Assembly (NCBI RefSeq): GCF_900167365.1
Contig: NZ_FUXL01000001.1
Location: 1 to 64,000 of the forward strand
DNA: 64,000 bases
Source of the DNA: Consotaella salsifontis
GTDB taxonomy: Bacteria > Pseudomonadota > Alphaproteobacteria > Rhizobiales > Rhizobiaceae
Direction of reading: 5' to 3'
Each line of letters starts with the position of its first letter. Positions within the stretch are counted from its first letter, which is position 1. Position numbers and translations under genes: made by a program. This document shows positions 52,986 through 61,846 of the stretch, one piece after another. The notes under the pieces were generated by a model, which was not told the origin of the DNA, did no database searches, and saw only the letters and a list, made by a program, of their open reading frames with translations.

Positions 52986-53788
52986 GCATGCGCTCCCGCG
53001 CCGTTGGTGGTGGCGTCGCCGGTGGGCGAGCCGCCGAAATAGGCCTCGATGACGGCGGGGTCGGCCTTGATCTCTGCCAGCGTTCCTTTGGTCATGACGC
53101 GCCCTGCAGCCATGACGATCACCGGGTCGCAAAGGCGCCCGATCAGGTCCATGTCGTGCTCGATGACGAAGAAGGTGTAGCCGCGTTCCTGGTTCAGACG
53201 CTCGATATCGGAGGCGAGGTCCTTCAGGAGCGTTCGGTTGACGCCGGCCGCGATCTCGTCGAGCAGAACGACCGATGGGTCGGCCATCATGGTGCGGCCG
53301 AGCTCCAGAAGCTTCTTTTGCCCGCCTGACAGCACTCCCGCCGGTTCGTTGCGCAGATGCCAGATCTTGAGGAACTGCGCCACGTCCTCCGCCTTGTCGC
53401 GGATCGCCGCTTCCTCTTGGCGCACGCGCCCGCCGCGAACCCAGGTGGAGAGGAGGGATTCCCCCGTCTGGCGGGCCGGCACCATCATCAGGTTCTCGAG
53501 AACCGTCAGATGGGTGAATTCGTGCGCGATCTGGAAGGTGCGCGCCAATCCGCGATGGAACAGTTGGTGAGGCCGCAGCCCGGTGACGTCCTGGCCGTCG
53601 AGATCGATCCGTCCCGACGTCGGCGCAAGATTGCCGGCGATCATGTTGAACAGCGTCGATTTACCGGCTCCGTTCGGGCCGATCAGACCGGTGATCGAAC
53701 CCTTCTCCACCGACAGGGAGCAGTTGTCGACGGCAATGAAGCCACCGAACCGGCATGTGACATTGCTGACTTGGATGACCGGAGCCAT
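52982..53788 (-). CDS. livG: Branched-chain amino acid ABC ATPase (LivG type)
   Basis: A 268-aa ABC ATPase. Walker A is GPNGAGKSTLFNMIAG, the signature is LSGGQKKLLELGRTM, Walker B is VVLLDEIAAGVN (Glu-Ile in place of Glu-Pro) and the switch His is in FVIEHDMDLIG. The family-specific LARTFQIAHEFTHLTVLENL is present. It is the first gene of the liv operon, divergent from the flavin reductase gene over about 240 bp. Substrate is inferred from the nearby LivJ-type protein. Confidence 0.9.
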   Translation of the reverse strand: MAPVIQVSNVTCRFGGFIAVDNCSLSVEKGSITGLIGPNGAGKSTLFNMIAGNLAPTSGRIDLDGQDVTGLRPHQLFHRGLARTFQIAHEFTHLTVLENLMMVPARQTGESLLSTWVRGGRVRQEEAAIRDKAEDVAQFLKIWHLRNEPAGVLSGGQKKLLELGRTMMADPSVVLLDEIAAGVNRTLLKDLASDIERLNQERGYTFFVIEHDMDLIGRLCDPVIVMAAGRVMTKGTLAEIKADPAVIEAYFGGSPTGDATTNGAGAHA

Positions 53789-54031
53789 GGCGGCCTGATT
53801 GACGACGGGACAAAAGGCAGAACAAGGCGCGGGAACGCCTGGGACCGGGCAGTTTCCTTAGCAACCGGTTGAAGATATGGCAATGCTGTTTACCTATTCC
53901 AGGCTTGGCGAGCGCTTTCGTCGCGGGGGCCGGGTGCGAACAGGCGAAAGATGCCCTATGTCTGAGCCATGCCGAAGCGGCGATGGATAGGAATGAACCA
54001 GCATTCGAACCCTGAAAGCGGCGAGGAGGGC

Positions 54032-54535
54032 ATGCTGCCGGTGAACGGCGGCGTCGATGCCGCGCGCTTTCGTCAGGCGATGGCGCGCTTCGCGGCGTCG
54101 GTCAATATCGTCACCACGGACGGGCCCGCCGGCCCGCGCGGCGTGACGGCGACGTCGGTTTGCTCCGTCTCGGACGATCCGCCGATCATTCTGGTCTGCC
54201 TCAACGCGCAAGGCCCTCTTAACGAGCGCTTCGTCGAGAACGAGGTCTTCGCTCTGAATGTACTGGGCGCGGAGCAGGAGCCGGTGGCGCGGGCTTTCGC
54301 GGGCGAGGGCCGGCTGTCCACGGAAGAGCGCTTCGCCACGGCCCGCTGGACACGGCTCGGCAGCGGCGCGCCCATTCTCGAAGGTGCGCTCGCGAGCTTC
54401 GATTGCCGCCTGCGCGAGCGCACCAAGGTCGCGACCCACAACGTGCTTTTCGGCGAGGTGATCGGTGTGCGAACCGGCGGTGACGATGCCTCGCTTCTTT
54501 ATCTCGGTCGTCGTTACAGATCCCTCGGAAGCTGA
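54032..54535 (+). CDS. Flavin reductase family protein
   Basis: A 167-aa FMN-binding split-barrel flavin reductase (HpaC/NtaB/RutF type) that supplies reduced flavin to a monooxygenase or acts on its own. FRQAMARFAASVNIVTT, GVTATSVCSVSDDPPIILVC and FALNVLGAEQEPVARAFAG are the conserved blocks. The start is set at the ATG at 54032, which has GCGAGG five bases upstream and gives the usual N-terminus; ATGs at 53993 and 53969 are possible. Its stop overlaps the xdhC start by one base. No monooxygenase gene is adjacent. Confidence 0.82.
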   Translation: MLPVNGGVDAARFRQAMARFAASVNIVTTDGPAGPRGVTATSVCSVSDDPPIILVCLNAQGPLNERFVENEVFALNVLGAEQEPVARAFAGEGRLSTEERFATARWTRLGSGAPILEGALASFDCRLRERTKVATHNVLFGEVIGVRTGGDDASLLYLGRRYRSLGS

Positions 54536-55590
54536 TGAGCGAGCCCCAGACCCTTTCCCCTCGGCTCGACGCCCTACGCACGGCGGCGGAATGGGCTGAG
54601 CAGCGGCGCTCCCTGGCCTTGGCCACGGTGATCGAGACATGGGGCTCGGCGCCGCGTCCCGCCGGCAGCCATCTCGTCATCGATGCCGAGGGCTCCTTCG
54701 AGGGCTCGGTATCCGGCGGGTGTGTTGAGGGCGCGGTGGTGACGGAGGCGCTGGACGTCATCGCGTCCGGTGAGCCGCGGCTCCTGGAGTTCGGCGTCGC
54801 CGATGAAACCGCCTGGCGCGTCGGCCTGTCGTGCGGCGGGCGCATTCGGGTCCATGTCGGCGCCGTGGGCGAGGGGGACGACGCCCTGCTGGCGGCTCTC
54901 AATCATGAGCGCGCTGCGCGCCGCGCCGCCGCTCTGGTGACAGACCTTGCCACGGGCGCGCGCCGGCTGGTCAAAGAAGCGGAGGTCGCGGGCGACGGTC
55001 TTGCTGGGCCGATCGCCGAGAGCCTGCGCACCGGGAAGTCGAAACTCGTCGAAAGCGGCTCGGAAAGCCTCTTCGTCAATCCCTATCTGCCGTCGCCTCG
55101 GCTCGTTCTGATCGGCGCCGTCCATATCAGCCAGGCTCTTGCGCCGATGGCCGCCATCGCCGGACTGGATGTCGAGATCATCGATCCGCGCACCGCCTTT
55201 GCCAGCCCCGAGCGTTTTCCCGGCGTCGTGGTTCATGCCGATTGGCCGGATGCGGTGTTGGAGCAGCGCCCGCTCGATAGCTACACGGCGCTCGCCGCCC
55301 TGACTCATGATCCGAAGATCGATGACGCCCCCTTGATGGCCGCGCTTTCCGTCGGCTGCTTCTATGTGGGCGCGCTCGGAAGCCGAAAGACCCATGGCCG
55401 CCGCATCGAGCGTCTGGGAGTGGCCGGTATTGCCGAGAATTTGCTCGCGCGCATCGATGCTCCCATCGGCCTCGATATCGGCGCGGCGAACCCGCCCGAG
55501 ATCGCGGTCGCGGTTTTGGCCGGCGTCATCTCTGCCCTGCGCGGGCGGGCGCTGCGGGACAGCGCGGCTTCGACCGCGCGATCGGCCTGA
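54535..55590 (+). CDS. XdhC/CoxI-family molybdoenzyme maturation factor
   Basis: A 351-aa XdhC-like protein: an N-terminal CoxI domain (LATVIETWGSAPRPAGSHLV, SGGCVEGAV, LSCGGRIRVHVG) and a C-terminal Rossmann domain (LVLIGAVHISQALAPMAAIA, GALGSRKTHGRRIERL). XdhC binds molybdenum cofactor and inserts its sulfurated form into xanthine dehydrogenase-type enzymes. No such enzyme or cofactor gene lies in the window. The ATG overlaps the stop of the flavin reductase gene (TGATG), so the two are coupled. Confidence 0.86.
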   Translation: MSEPQTLSPRLDALRTAAEWAEQRRSLALATVIETWGSAPRPAGSHLVIDAEGSFEGSVSGGCVEGAVVTEALDVIASGEPRLLEFGVADETAWRVGLSCGGRIRVHVGAVGEGDDALLAALNHERAARRAAALVTDLATGARRLVKEAEVAGDGLAGPIAESLRTGKSKLVESGSESLFVNPYLPSPRLVLIGAVHISQALAPMAAIAGLDVEIIDPRTAFASPERFPGVVVHADWPDAVLEQRPLDSYTALAALTHDPKIDDAPLMAALSVGCFYVGALGSRKTHGRRIERLGVAGIAENLLARIDAPIGLDIGAANPPEIAVAVLAGVISALRGRALRDSAASTARSA

Positions 55591-55628
55591 CGCTTCTTTT
55601 TTCAGCACCGGTAATCTGAAGGCAGTGG

Positions 55629-55640
55629 CGCAAGCTTGCG
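55629..55640. promoter_or_regulatory. 12-bp palindrome upstream of usg
   Basis: CGCAAGCTTGCG is perfectly self-complementary and lies 70 bp upstream of usg in the 119-bp gap after xdhC. Possible operator; weak evidence. Confidence 0.25.
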
Positions 55641-55709
55641 TCAAGCATTGGCGCGCACGATGATGGCGCGTTCAGTCTTCTACCGGAAAACTGAAAGAAG
55701 GAGTATCGA

Positions 55710-55988
55710 ATGCCAATCGTCATCGACTCTGATTTCAAGCAAATGCTGGCGGGATTCGGCCTGACGACGGCCGAAGTTCTCTACCGGATGCCGGATCATC
55801 CATCGCTGCTCCAGACGTTTCACTGGCAGTTCGAGGACCTATCGCCGGATTATCCTCGCCTCAAACGCTTTCTTGATCATTGGGAGCGCGAGATAGAGGC
55901 GATGATCCATTCCGTCCGCATCATGCATCATCGCCTGATCGCGCCTCGAGAGGTGCGTCTCGTGCGCGACGGTGGGCTGCTGCAGTAG
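55710..55988 (+). CDS. usg: Usg-like family protein
   Basis: A 92-aa protein of the Usg family, named for a gene next to trpF in Caulobacter. LAGFGLTTAEVLYRMPDHPS, LQTFHWQFEDLSPDYPRLKR and DHWEREIEAMIHSVRIMHHR cover nearly the whole protein and match the family as I remember it. Function is unknown; the old link to tryptophan synthesis is positional and is not supported here. AAGGAG precedes the ATG. It converges with radC. Confidence 0.85.
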   Translation: MPIVIDSDFKQMLAGFGLTTAEVLYRMPDHPSLLQTFHWQFEDLSPDYPRLKRFLDHWEREIEAMIHSVRIMHHRLIAPREVRLVRDGGLLQ

Positions 55989-56017
55989 CGTCCGAGCGAC
56001 ACTGCTTCTGCCGCCGT

Positions 56018-56773
56018 TCAGATCAGCTTCAACCCCTTGAAGCTAACCTGGCCATGGCTGCCGACGATGACGTGATCATGGACCTTGATGCCGAGCGGCG
56101 CCGCCGTGTCGATGATCGTCTTGGTCATGTCGATATCGGCGCGCGACGGCGTTGGGTCGCCCGACGGGTGGTTGTGGACCAGGATCAACGCGGTTGCCGA
56201 AAGCTCCAGGGCACGTTTGACCACTTCGCGGGGATAGACCGGCGTGTGGTCGATGGTGCCCACCTGCTGGACCTCGTCGGCGATGAGGGCGTTCTTCTTG
56301 TCGAGGAAGAGAATGCGGAATTGCTCGCGGTCCTCGAAGGCCATGGCGGCCCGGCAATATTCCAGGACAGAGGACCAGGAGGAGAGGACCTCTCGCGCCT
56401 TGAGTTCCGAGCGCAGCGAGCGCTGGTTGAGCGCGGCGACAATCTTGAGGTCCAGCGCCGTCGCCTCGCCGACGCCCTCCACCTCCGTCATGAGATGCAC
56501 GGGCGCGCCGAGGACCTCGGGAAGCGTCTTGAAGCGCTGGAGCAGCGCCTTGGCGATGGGCTTGACGTCGCGCCGCGGGATGGAGCGAAACAGAACGAGT
56601 TCCAGAAGCTCGTAATCGGCTAGAGCCTCGCTGCCGCCTTCGGCGAAGCGTTCGCGCAGACGGTCGCGGTGCCCGTCATAGTGCTTCGGAGGGCGCGCTT
56701 CCCGCTGGCGGGAGGGTCGCTCCTGCTTTGGATCGCTGCCGCCTGGGCCGCTTGAATCGCCAAACCCGGCCAT
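56018..56773 (-). CDS. radC: RadC-family JAB-domain protein
   Basis: A 251-aa RadC. A helix-hairpin-helix-like N-terminal part ([38 protein letters not shown]) precedes a JAMM metalloprotease-like domain. That domain carries the metal-binding motif [15 protein letters not shown] at about residue 200. Despite the name, a direct DNA-repair role is doubtful in the literature. It begins 6 bp after map, in the sfsA-map-radC cluster. Confidence 0.92.
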   Translation of the reverse strand: MAGFGDSSGPGGSDPKQERPSRQREARPPKHYDGHRDRLRERFAEGGSEALADYELLELVLFRSIPRRDVKPIAKALLQRFKTLPEVLGAPVHLMTEVEGVGEATALDLKIVAALNQRSLRSELKAREVLSSWSSVLEYCRAAMAFEDREQFRILFLDKKNALIADEVQQVGTIDHTPVYPREVVKRALELSATALILVHNHPSGDPTPSRADIDMTKTIIDTAAPLGIKVHDHVIVGSHGQVSFKGLKLI

Positions 56774-56779
56774 GGCGCC

Positions 56780-57625
56780 TCACTCGGCCGCGCCGCTCCC
56801 GGCCGGAAAACCCGGCATGTCGAGCCCCTTCGGCGACAGGGTGAAGACCTCGCAGCCCGTCTCGGTGACGCCCACCGTGTGCTCATACTGCGCCGAAAGG
56901 CTGCGGTCGCGCGTCACCGCCGTCCAGCCGTCGTTGAGGATCTTCACGTGCGGGCGCCCGATATTGATCATCGGCTCGATGGTGAAGATCATTCCGGGGC
57001 GCATCTCGATGCCCTCGCCGCGGCGGCCATAGTGAAGGACGTTGGGCGCGTCGTGGAACAGGCGGCCGACGCCGTGGCCGCAGAAGTCGCGAACGACGGA
57101 GCAGCGCTCGCCCTCGGCGTATTCCTGAATGGCGGCGCCGATATCGCCCATATGGCCGCCCGGTCTGACCGCCTCGATGCCCAGGAGGAGCGACTGATAG
57201 GTCACTTCGCACAGCCGCTCGGCCGCCCGCTTGAGCTTGCCGACGGGGTACATGCGCGAGGAGTCGCCATAGTAGCCGTCGACGATCAGCGTGACGTCGA
57301 TGTTGACGATGTCGCCCTCGCGCAGCGGCTTGTCGTTGGGCATGCCGTGGCAAACGACGTGATTGATCGAGGTGCAGCTGGAGTAGCGATAGCCGCGATA
57401 GTGAAGGGTCGCCGGAATGGCATCGGCATCCATCGCGAAGCGGAAGACATAATCGTCCAGCTCGGCGGTCGTCACCCCCGGTTTGACCAGGTCCACCAGC
57501 CCGTCGAGACAGCGCGCCGTCAGCTGGCAAGCTTTCCTCATCCCCTCGAAGGCCTCCGCATTGTAGAGGCGGATCGCGCCGGTGTTTCGAATCGGGAGAG
57601 TGTCTGCGTCGAGATAGGTGGTCAT
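56780..57625 (-). CDS. map: Methionine aminopeptidase, type I
   Basis: A 281-aa enzyme removing N-terminal Met from new proteins. The metal ligands lie in NIDVTLIVDGYYGDSSRMY (two Asp), CGHGVGRLFHDAPNVLHYG (His) and FTIEPMINIG (Glu); the last Glu is in YEHTVGVTETGCE. The substrate His is in NHVVCHGMPNDK. The ATG at 57625 (MTTYLDADTL) is chosen because the longer reading enters sfsA. It begins 5 bp after sfsA. Confidence 0.94.
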   Translation of the reverse strand: MTTYLDADTLPIRNTGAIRLYNAEAFEGMRKACQLTARCLDGLVDLVKPGVTTAELDDYVFRFAMDADAIPATLHYRGYRYSSCTSINHVVCHGMPNDKPLREGDIVNIDVTLIVDGYYGDSSRMYPVGKLKRAAERLCEVTYQSLLLGIEAVRPGGHMGDIGAAIQEYAEGERCSVVRDFCGHGVGRLFHDAPNVLHYGRRGEGIEMRPGMIFTIEPMINIGRPHVKILNDGWTAVTRDRSLSAQYEHTVGVTETGCEVFTLSPKGLDMPGFPAGSGAAE

Positions 57626-57630
57626 CGGCT

Positions 57631-58404
57631 CTACGGCTCGGAAAGGATCGGGATCGGCCCAGATGGCACGATCGCATCCGCCGAGATGTCGCATCGAATG
57701 GCGAAGGCTTCAACCCCCCGTCGCCGCGCGTCGGCGAATGCTGCGGCATAAAGCGGGTCGAGATCCGCTGCAAGGGCGAAGCGGTCGCAGTCGCCGCGCT
57801 GGACGAGGTAGAGCATGACGGCGCGATGGCCGGCCTCGACGCATTCCGCCAAGTCGCCGAGATGGCGAGCCCCGCGTGCCGTGACGCAATCGGGAAACTC
57901 GGCGAGACCGGCATACCGGCTGAGCGTCACGCTCTTGACCTCGACGAATGTGCGCCGCCCGCCGCCCTCATAGAGAAGGTCGACGCGCGAGCGCCGCCCA
58001 TAGGCGACCTCGCGGCGCGCCGATCCCAACTGCGCGAGTTCGGCGATCATTCCCGCTGCGACGGCAGCTTCCGCGATGCTATTGGCAAGGCCCGTGTTTA
58101 AGCCGACGAGGGTTCCGTCCGCTTCGACCAGCTCCAGCGTATGTGCGAGTTTCCTCCGGGGACTGGAGGAATGGGAGAGGAAGACCGCCGACCCCGGCGC
58201 GTCGAGGCCGAGCATTGATCCCGGGTTGGGGCAGTGGGCGGTGATTGTTTCGCCGGAGGCATCCAGCACCACATCGGCAAGGAAACGCTTGTAGCGGCGA
58301 ATCAACCGGGCGGGCAGGAGGGGCGGGGCGAAATGCGCCGCCGGAGAAGGCGAAGCGGCCGGATCTGCCTGCTCCTCGTCTGGTCCCACTCTCTGGCCCG
58401 TCAT
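57631..58404 (-). CDS. sfsA: SfsA homologue
   Basis: A 257-aa SfsA-family protein, originally described as stimulating maltose fermentation and thought to bind [42 protein letters not shown] and [18 protein letters not shown] are the conserved blocks; the Asp/Glu/Lys set resembles a nuclease fold. The start is the ATG at 58404 preceded by CGGGGACATGGG. First gene of the sfsA-map-radC operon. Confidence 0.9.
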   Translation of the reverse strand: MTGQRVGPDEEQADPAASPSPAAHFAPPLLPARLIRRYKRFLADVVLDASGETITAHCPNPGSMLGLDAPGSAVFLSHSSSPRRKLAHTLELVEADGTLVGLNTGLANSIAEAAVAAGMIAELAQLGSARREVAYGRRSRVDLLYEGGGRRTFVEVKSVTLSRYAGLAEFPDCVTARGARHLGDLAECVEAGHRAVMLYLVQRGDCDRFALAADLDPLYAAAFADARRRGVEAFAIRCDISADAIVPSGPIPILSEP

Positions 58405-58489
58405 CCCATGTCCCCGATTGTCGTTTGAAATCACCGGCCGTTGGGCTATGACGATCACCACCTTCGGAGCAATAGGGGCCGGTTCGACA

Positions 58490-58918
58490 ATGATCCTTTC
58501 GCGCGTGGCAAGGCTCGCGGCGATTTGCGCCTTGATCACCGCCGGCGCGTGCCAGTCGGTTTTCTCCGGCGGCGAAGATCCGGCGGTCGCCCTGCGCCCG
58601 ACGCCGGTCCAGGTGGATTCCGCCCAGCGCCTCGGCAACGACGGTTATCCGCTTCTCGGCGCCATGCCGCGGGCCGCGACTGCCCAGATGAGCGACGCCG
58701 ACGTTCAGCAGCAGCGCACCTCGCTGGAAGCCGCCGCAAACGTCAACGCCGCCACCAGCGCTGCCACCGCCAATGCCTATTCCCAGGCGATCGATACTCT
58801 GCACCAAACGGCCGACAAGCAGAGGAAGGACGTCGCTGATCTCTACGGCGACACGTCGCCGAGCAATAAGCGTATCGTCAAGCCAGAGGAAGTATTGCGC
58901 CAGATCGAGGGACAATAG
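58490..58918 (+). CDS. Small predicted lipoprotein
   Basis: A 142-aa protein with a signal sequence ([19 protein letters not shown]) and a probable lipobox ending AGAC, so Cys-21 would be lipidated. The mature part is Ala/Gln/Asp-rich and mostly helical, with a possible coiled coil ([40 protein letters not shown]). I do not recognise a named family; similar small lipoproteins sit beside sfsA in related genomes. Upstream in-frame ATGs at 58418 and 58448 would bury the signal. Ribosome site weak. Confidence 0.55.
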   Translation: MILSRVARLAAICALITAGACQSVFSGGEDPAVALRPTPVQVDSAQRLGNDGYPLLGAMPRAATAQMSDADVQQQRTSLEAAANVNAATSAATANAYSQAIDTLHQTADKQRKDVADLYGDTSPSNKRIVKPEEVLRQIEGQ

Positions 58919-58999
58919 TATCGGCGTTGCGCGGATCGCAGCGGCAATCGTGCCGTATCGCGAAATCCGAATTTTCTGTGCCCTGATGGGCAAAGGTCG

Positions 59000-60244
59000 A
59001 TGAAGATGGAAGAGTTTCATAAAGTCCGGCGTCTGCCGCCTTATGTCTTTGAGCAGGTCAACCGCCTCAAGGCATCGGCTCGCGCCGCCGGCGCTGACAT
59101 CATCGATCTCGGCATGGGCAACCCCGATCTGCCGACACCCAGCTTTGTCGTCGACAAGCTTTGCGAGGTCATTCGCGACCCGCGCACTCATCGCTATTCC
59201 GCGTCCAAGGGGATCAGCGGACTGCGGCGCGCGCAGGCGCACTATTACGAGCGGCGCTTCGGCGTGAAGCTCGATCCTGACACCCAGGTGGTGGCGACCC
59301 TCGGCTCCAAGGAGGGGTTCGCCAACATGGCGCAGGCCATCACCGCGCCGGGCGATGTCGTGCTATGCCCGAACCCCACCTATCCGATCCATGCCTTCGG
59401 CTTCATCATGTCGGGCGGTGTGATTCGCTCGATTCCCGTGGCGCCGGACGATACGTTCATGGCGGCGATCGACAGGGCGATCCATCATTCGATCCCGAAG
59501 CCCATCGCCATCATTCTCAATTATCCGTCCAATCCGACGGCGTTTCAGGCCGATCTCGACTTCTACAAGGAGGTCGTCGCCTTCGCGAAGAAGCATGAGA
59601 TCATCGTCCTGTCCGATCTCGCCTATTCGGAAATCTACTTCGACGGGCCGCCGCCGCCCTCCGTGCTTCAGGTGCCAGGCGCCATCGACGTCGCGGTCGA
59701 GTTCACCTCGATGTCGAAGACGTTCTCGATGCCGGGATGGCGCATCGGCTTCGCCGTCGGTAACGCGCGGCTGATCGCGGCGCTGGCGCGGGTGAAATCC
59801 TATCTCGATTACGGTGCCTTCACGCCCATTCAGGTTGCCGCGACGGCTGCGCTGAATGCCGACGACAGCTCCATCGAGGAAGTGCGCTCGGTCTACAAGC
59901 GCCGCCGCAACGTCATGGTTGAATCCTTCGCCCGTGCCGGCTGGTCGATTCCCGCGCCCTCGGCGACCATGTTCGCCTGGGCGCCGCTGCCGGAGCGCTT
60001 CAAGGCCATGGGCTCCCTGGAGTTTTCCAAGCTTCTCATCGAGAAGGCCGATGTGGCCGTGGCGCCTGGCATCGGCTTTGGCGAGCATGGCGATGATCAT
60101 GTGCGCATCGCCCTGGTGGAGAACGAGCATCGCATTCGTCAGGCCGCACGGAACATTCGTCGCTTCCTTGCCACCGACGAGGGGCCGGGGCACAACAGCG
60201 GTCGGTTTCCTTCCGCCACTGAAGAGGCCGAGAAAGAAGGCTGA
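59000..60244 (+). CDS. Class I/II aminotransferase (AlaC-like)
   Basis: A 414-aa PLP-dependent aminotransferase. The lysine binding PLP is in SMSKTFSMPGWRIGFAVG; NYPSNPTAFQ, SDLAYSEIYFDG and the early DLGMGNPDLPTPS fit the fold I group. It resembles alanine-producing transaminase AlaC more than aspartate aminotransferase, though LL-diaminopimelate aminotransferase annotation is also used for this clade. It lies 60 bp upstream of hom, suggesting a role in amino-acid synthesis. A short Ser/Glu-rich tail follows residue 395. Confidence 0.85.
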   Translation: MKMEEFHKVRRLPPYVFEQVNRLKASARAAGADIIDLGMGNPDLPTPSFVVDKLCEVIRDPRTHRYSASKGISGLRRAQAHYYERRFGVKLDPDTQVVATLGSKEGFANMAQAITAPGDVVLCPNPTYPIHAFGFIMSGGVIRSIPVAPDDTFMAAIDRAIHHSIPKPIAIILNYPSNPTAFQADLDFYKEVVAFAKKHEIIVLSDLAYSEIYFDGPPPPSVLQVPGAIDVAVEFTSMSKTFSMPGWRIGFAVGNARLIAALARVKSYLDYGAFTPIQVAATAALNADDSSIEEVRSVYKRRRNVMVESFARAGWSIPAPSATMFAWAPLPERFKAMGSLEFSKLLIEKADVAVAPGIGFGEHGDDHVRIALVENEHRIRQAARNIRRFLATDEGPGHNSGRFPSATEEAEKEG

Positions 60245-60304
60245 ATCATCGGACGCGCGTGCCTATTGGCGCGCCGCCCGACGCACCAACGATAAGGATC
60301 TGCC

Positions 60305-61606
60305 ATGAATGGGCCGATGAAGCTGGGACTCGCCGGACTGGGAACGGTCGGCGCATCGCTGGCGCGACTGATCCACGAGAAGCATAACGCGTTGGCGGCG
60401 CGGTCTGGCCGTGCCATCAACCTTGTCGCTCTTTCGGCCCGTGACCGGACGCGCGATCGTGGCTTCGATGCATCGGGCTGCGAGTGGTTCACCGATCCGG
60501 TGAAGCTAGCCACCGAGGGCAACATCGACGTCTTTGTTGAACTCATCGGTGGCGCGGAGGGCGCCGCGCTCGAGTCGGTAAAGGCGGCGCTCAATCGCGG
60601 GCTGCCGGTGGTCACAGCCAACAAGGCGCTGCTCGCCTATCACGGCGTGGCGCTAGCCAAGCTTGCCCAGCGCAAGAACACCACCATCCTCTTTGAGGCG
60701 GCGGTGGCCGGCGGCATCCCGATCATCAAGACCATGCGCGAGGCGCTCGCCGGCAATACCGTCGACCGCGTCTATGGCATTCTCAACGGCACCTGCAATT
60801 ACATCCTGACCCGCATGGAGCGGGAGGGCATGAGCTTCTCGGACTGCCTCTCTGACGCCCAGCGCCTCGGCTATGCGGAGGCCGATCCGACCTTCGACAT
60901 CGGCGGGTTCGACGCGGCTCACAAGCTGGCGATCCTGACCTCGCTCGCCTTCGGGTGCGAAATCGACCTCGAGTCTGTGTTCGTCGAGGGCATTGAGAAG
61001 GTGGAGAGCGCCGATATCGAGGCGGCGGCTGAGCTCGGCTATCGCATCAAGCTCCTGGCCGTGGCGCAGCGCACCGACACGGGCATAGAACAGCGCGTCC
61101 ATCCCGCGATGCTGCCCGAACACGCGGCGCTCGCCAAAGTCGACGGCGTGACCAACGCGGTGGCGATCGACACCGACCTTTTGGGCTCGATCCTCTTGGC
61201 CGGGCCAGGGGCGGGCGGAAACGCCACCGCATCGGCCGTGCTGTCTGATATCGTCGACTTGGCGACCGGGGCGCATCTTCCCGCGCTCGGCGTCCAGCCC
61301 TCCAACCTGTCTCCTTACAAGCGCGCCCGCATGCGTGCCCATGAGGGCGGCTATTACATCCGCCTCTCCGTCATCGACCGCGTCGGCGCCTTCGCCTCGA
61401 TCGCCCGGCGGATGGCCGAGAATTCGATTTCCCTTCAGTCCATCGTCCAGCGTCGGCGGGCGGGAGAGGCGGGCCAGACGGCGCCCGTCATCCTGATCAC
61501 CCACGAGACGACGGAGGCGGCGGTGCGCAAGGCCATCGAGGCGGTTTCCAAGGATGGCCACCTCGACGGCGAACCGCGCATGATCCGGATCGAATCTCTA
61601 CTCTGA
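60305..61606 (+). CDS. hom: Homoserine dehydrogenase
   Basis: A 433-aa enzyme reducing aspartate semialdehyde to homoserine for Met and Thr synthesis. The NAD(P) site is LGLAGLGTVGASLARLI, VVTANKALLAYHG follows, and the catalytic region is EADPTFDIGGFDAAHKLAIL with Asp and Lys. A C-terminal ACT domain (LSVIDRVGAFASIARRMAEN) suggests threonine feedback. AAGGA precedes the ATG. Part of the conserved series aminotransferase-hom-glpX-recJ. Confidence 0.95.
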   Translation: MNGPMKLGLAGLGTVGASLARLIHEKHNALAARSGRAINLVALSARDRTRDRGFDASGCEWFTDPVKLATEGNIDVFVELIGGAEGAALESVKAALNRGLPVVTANKALLAYHGVALAKLAQRKNTTILFEAAVAGGIPIIKTMREALAGNTVDRVYGILNGTCNYILTRMEREGMSFSDCLSDAQRLGYAEADPTFDIGGFDAAHKLAILTSLAFGCEIDLESVFVEGIEKVESADIEAAAELGYRIKLLAVAQRTDTGIEQRVHPAMLPEHAALAKVDGVTNAVAIDTDLLGSILLAGPGAGGNATASAVLSDIVDLATGAHLPALGVQPSNLSPYKRARMRAHEGGYYIRLSVIDRVGAFASIARRMAENSISLQSIVQRRRAGEAGQTAPVILITHETTEAAVRKAIEAVSKDGHLDGEPRMIRIESLL

Positions 61607-61846
61607 CCAATCTCGGCATGACCTTGATCGATCTCAGAGCCTTTAATCGAGATCATGCTGTAAGACAGGAAGCGGGTGGCGACGCGACTCGACAATAGGC
61701 GGGTCTCTGCTGCTCTTTGCCCGGTGTCGCGGCGGCCGTTGGGAGGCGGCTCTTGCATTAGCCGGGGGGAGGGCACCCTGAAACCGACATTGCGTTTTCA
61801 CGGATGCCGGTCATATCACCTGAGTGATTCCGAAGGAGGCCGAATC

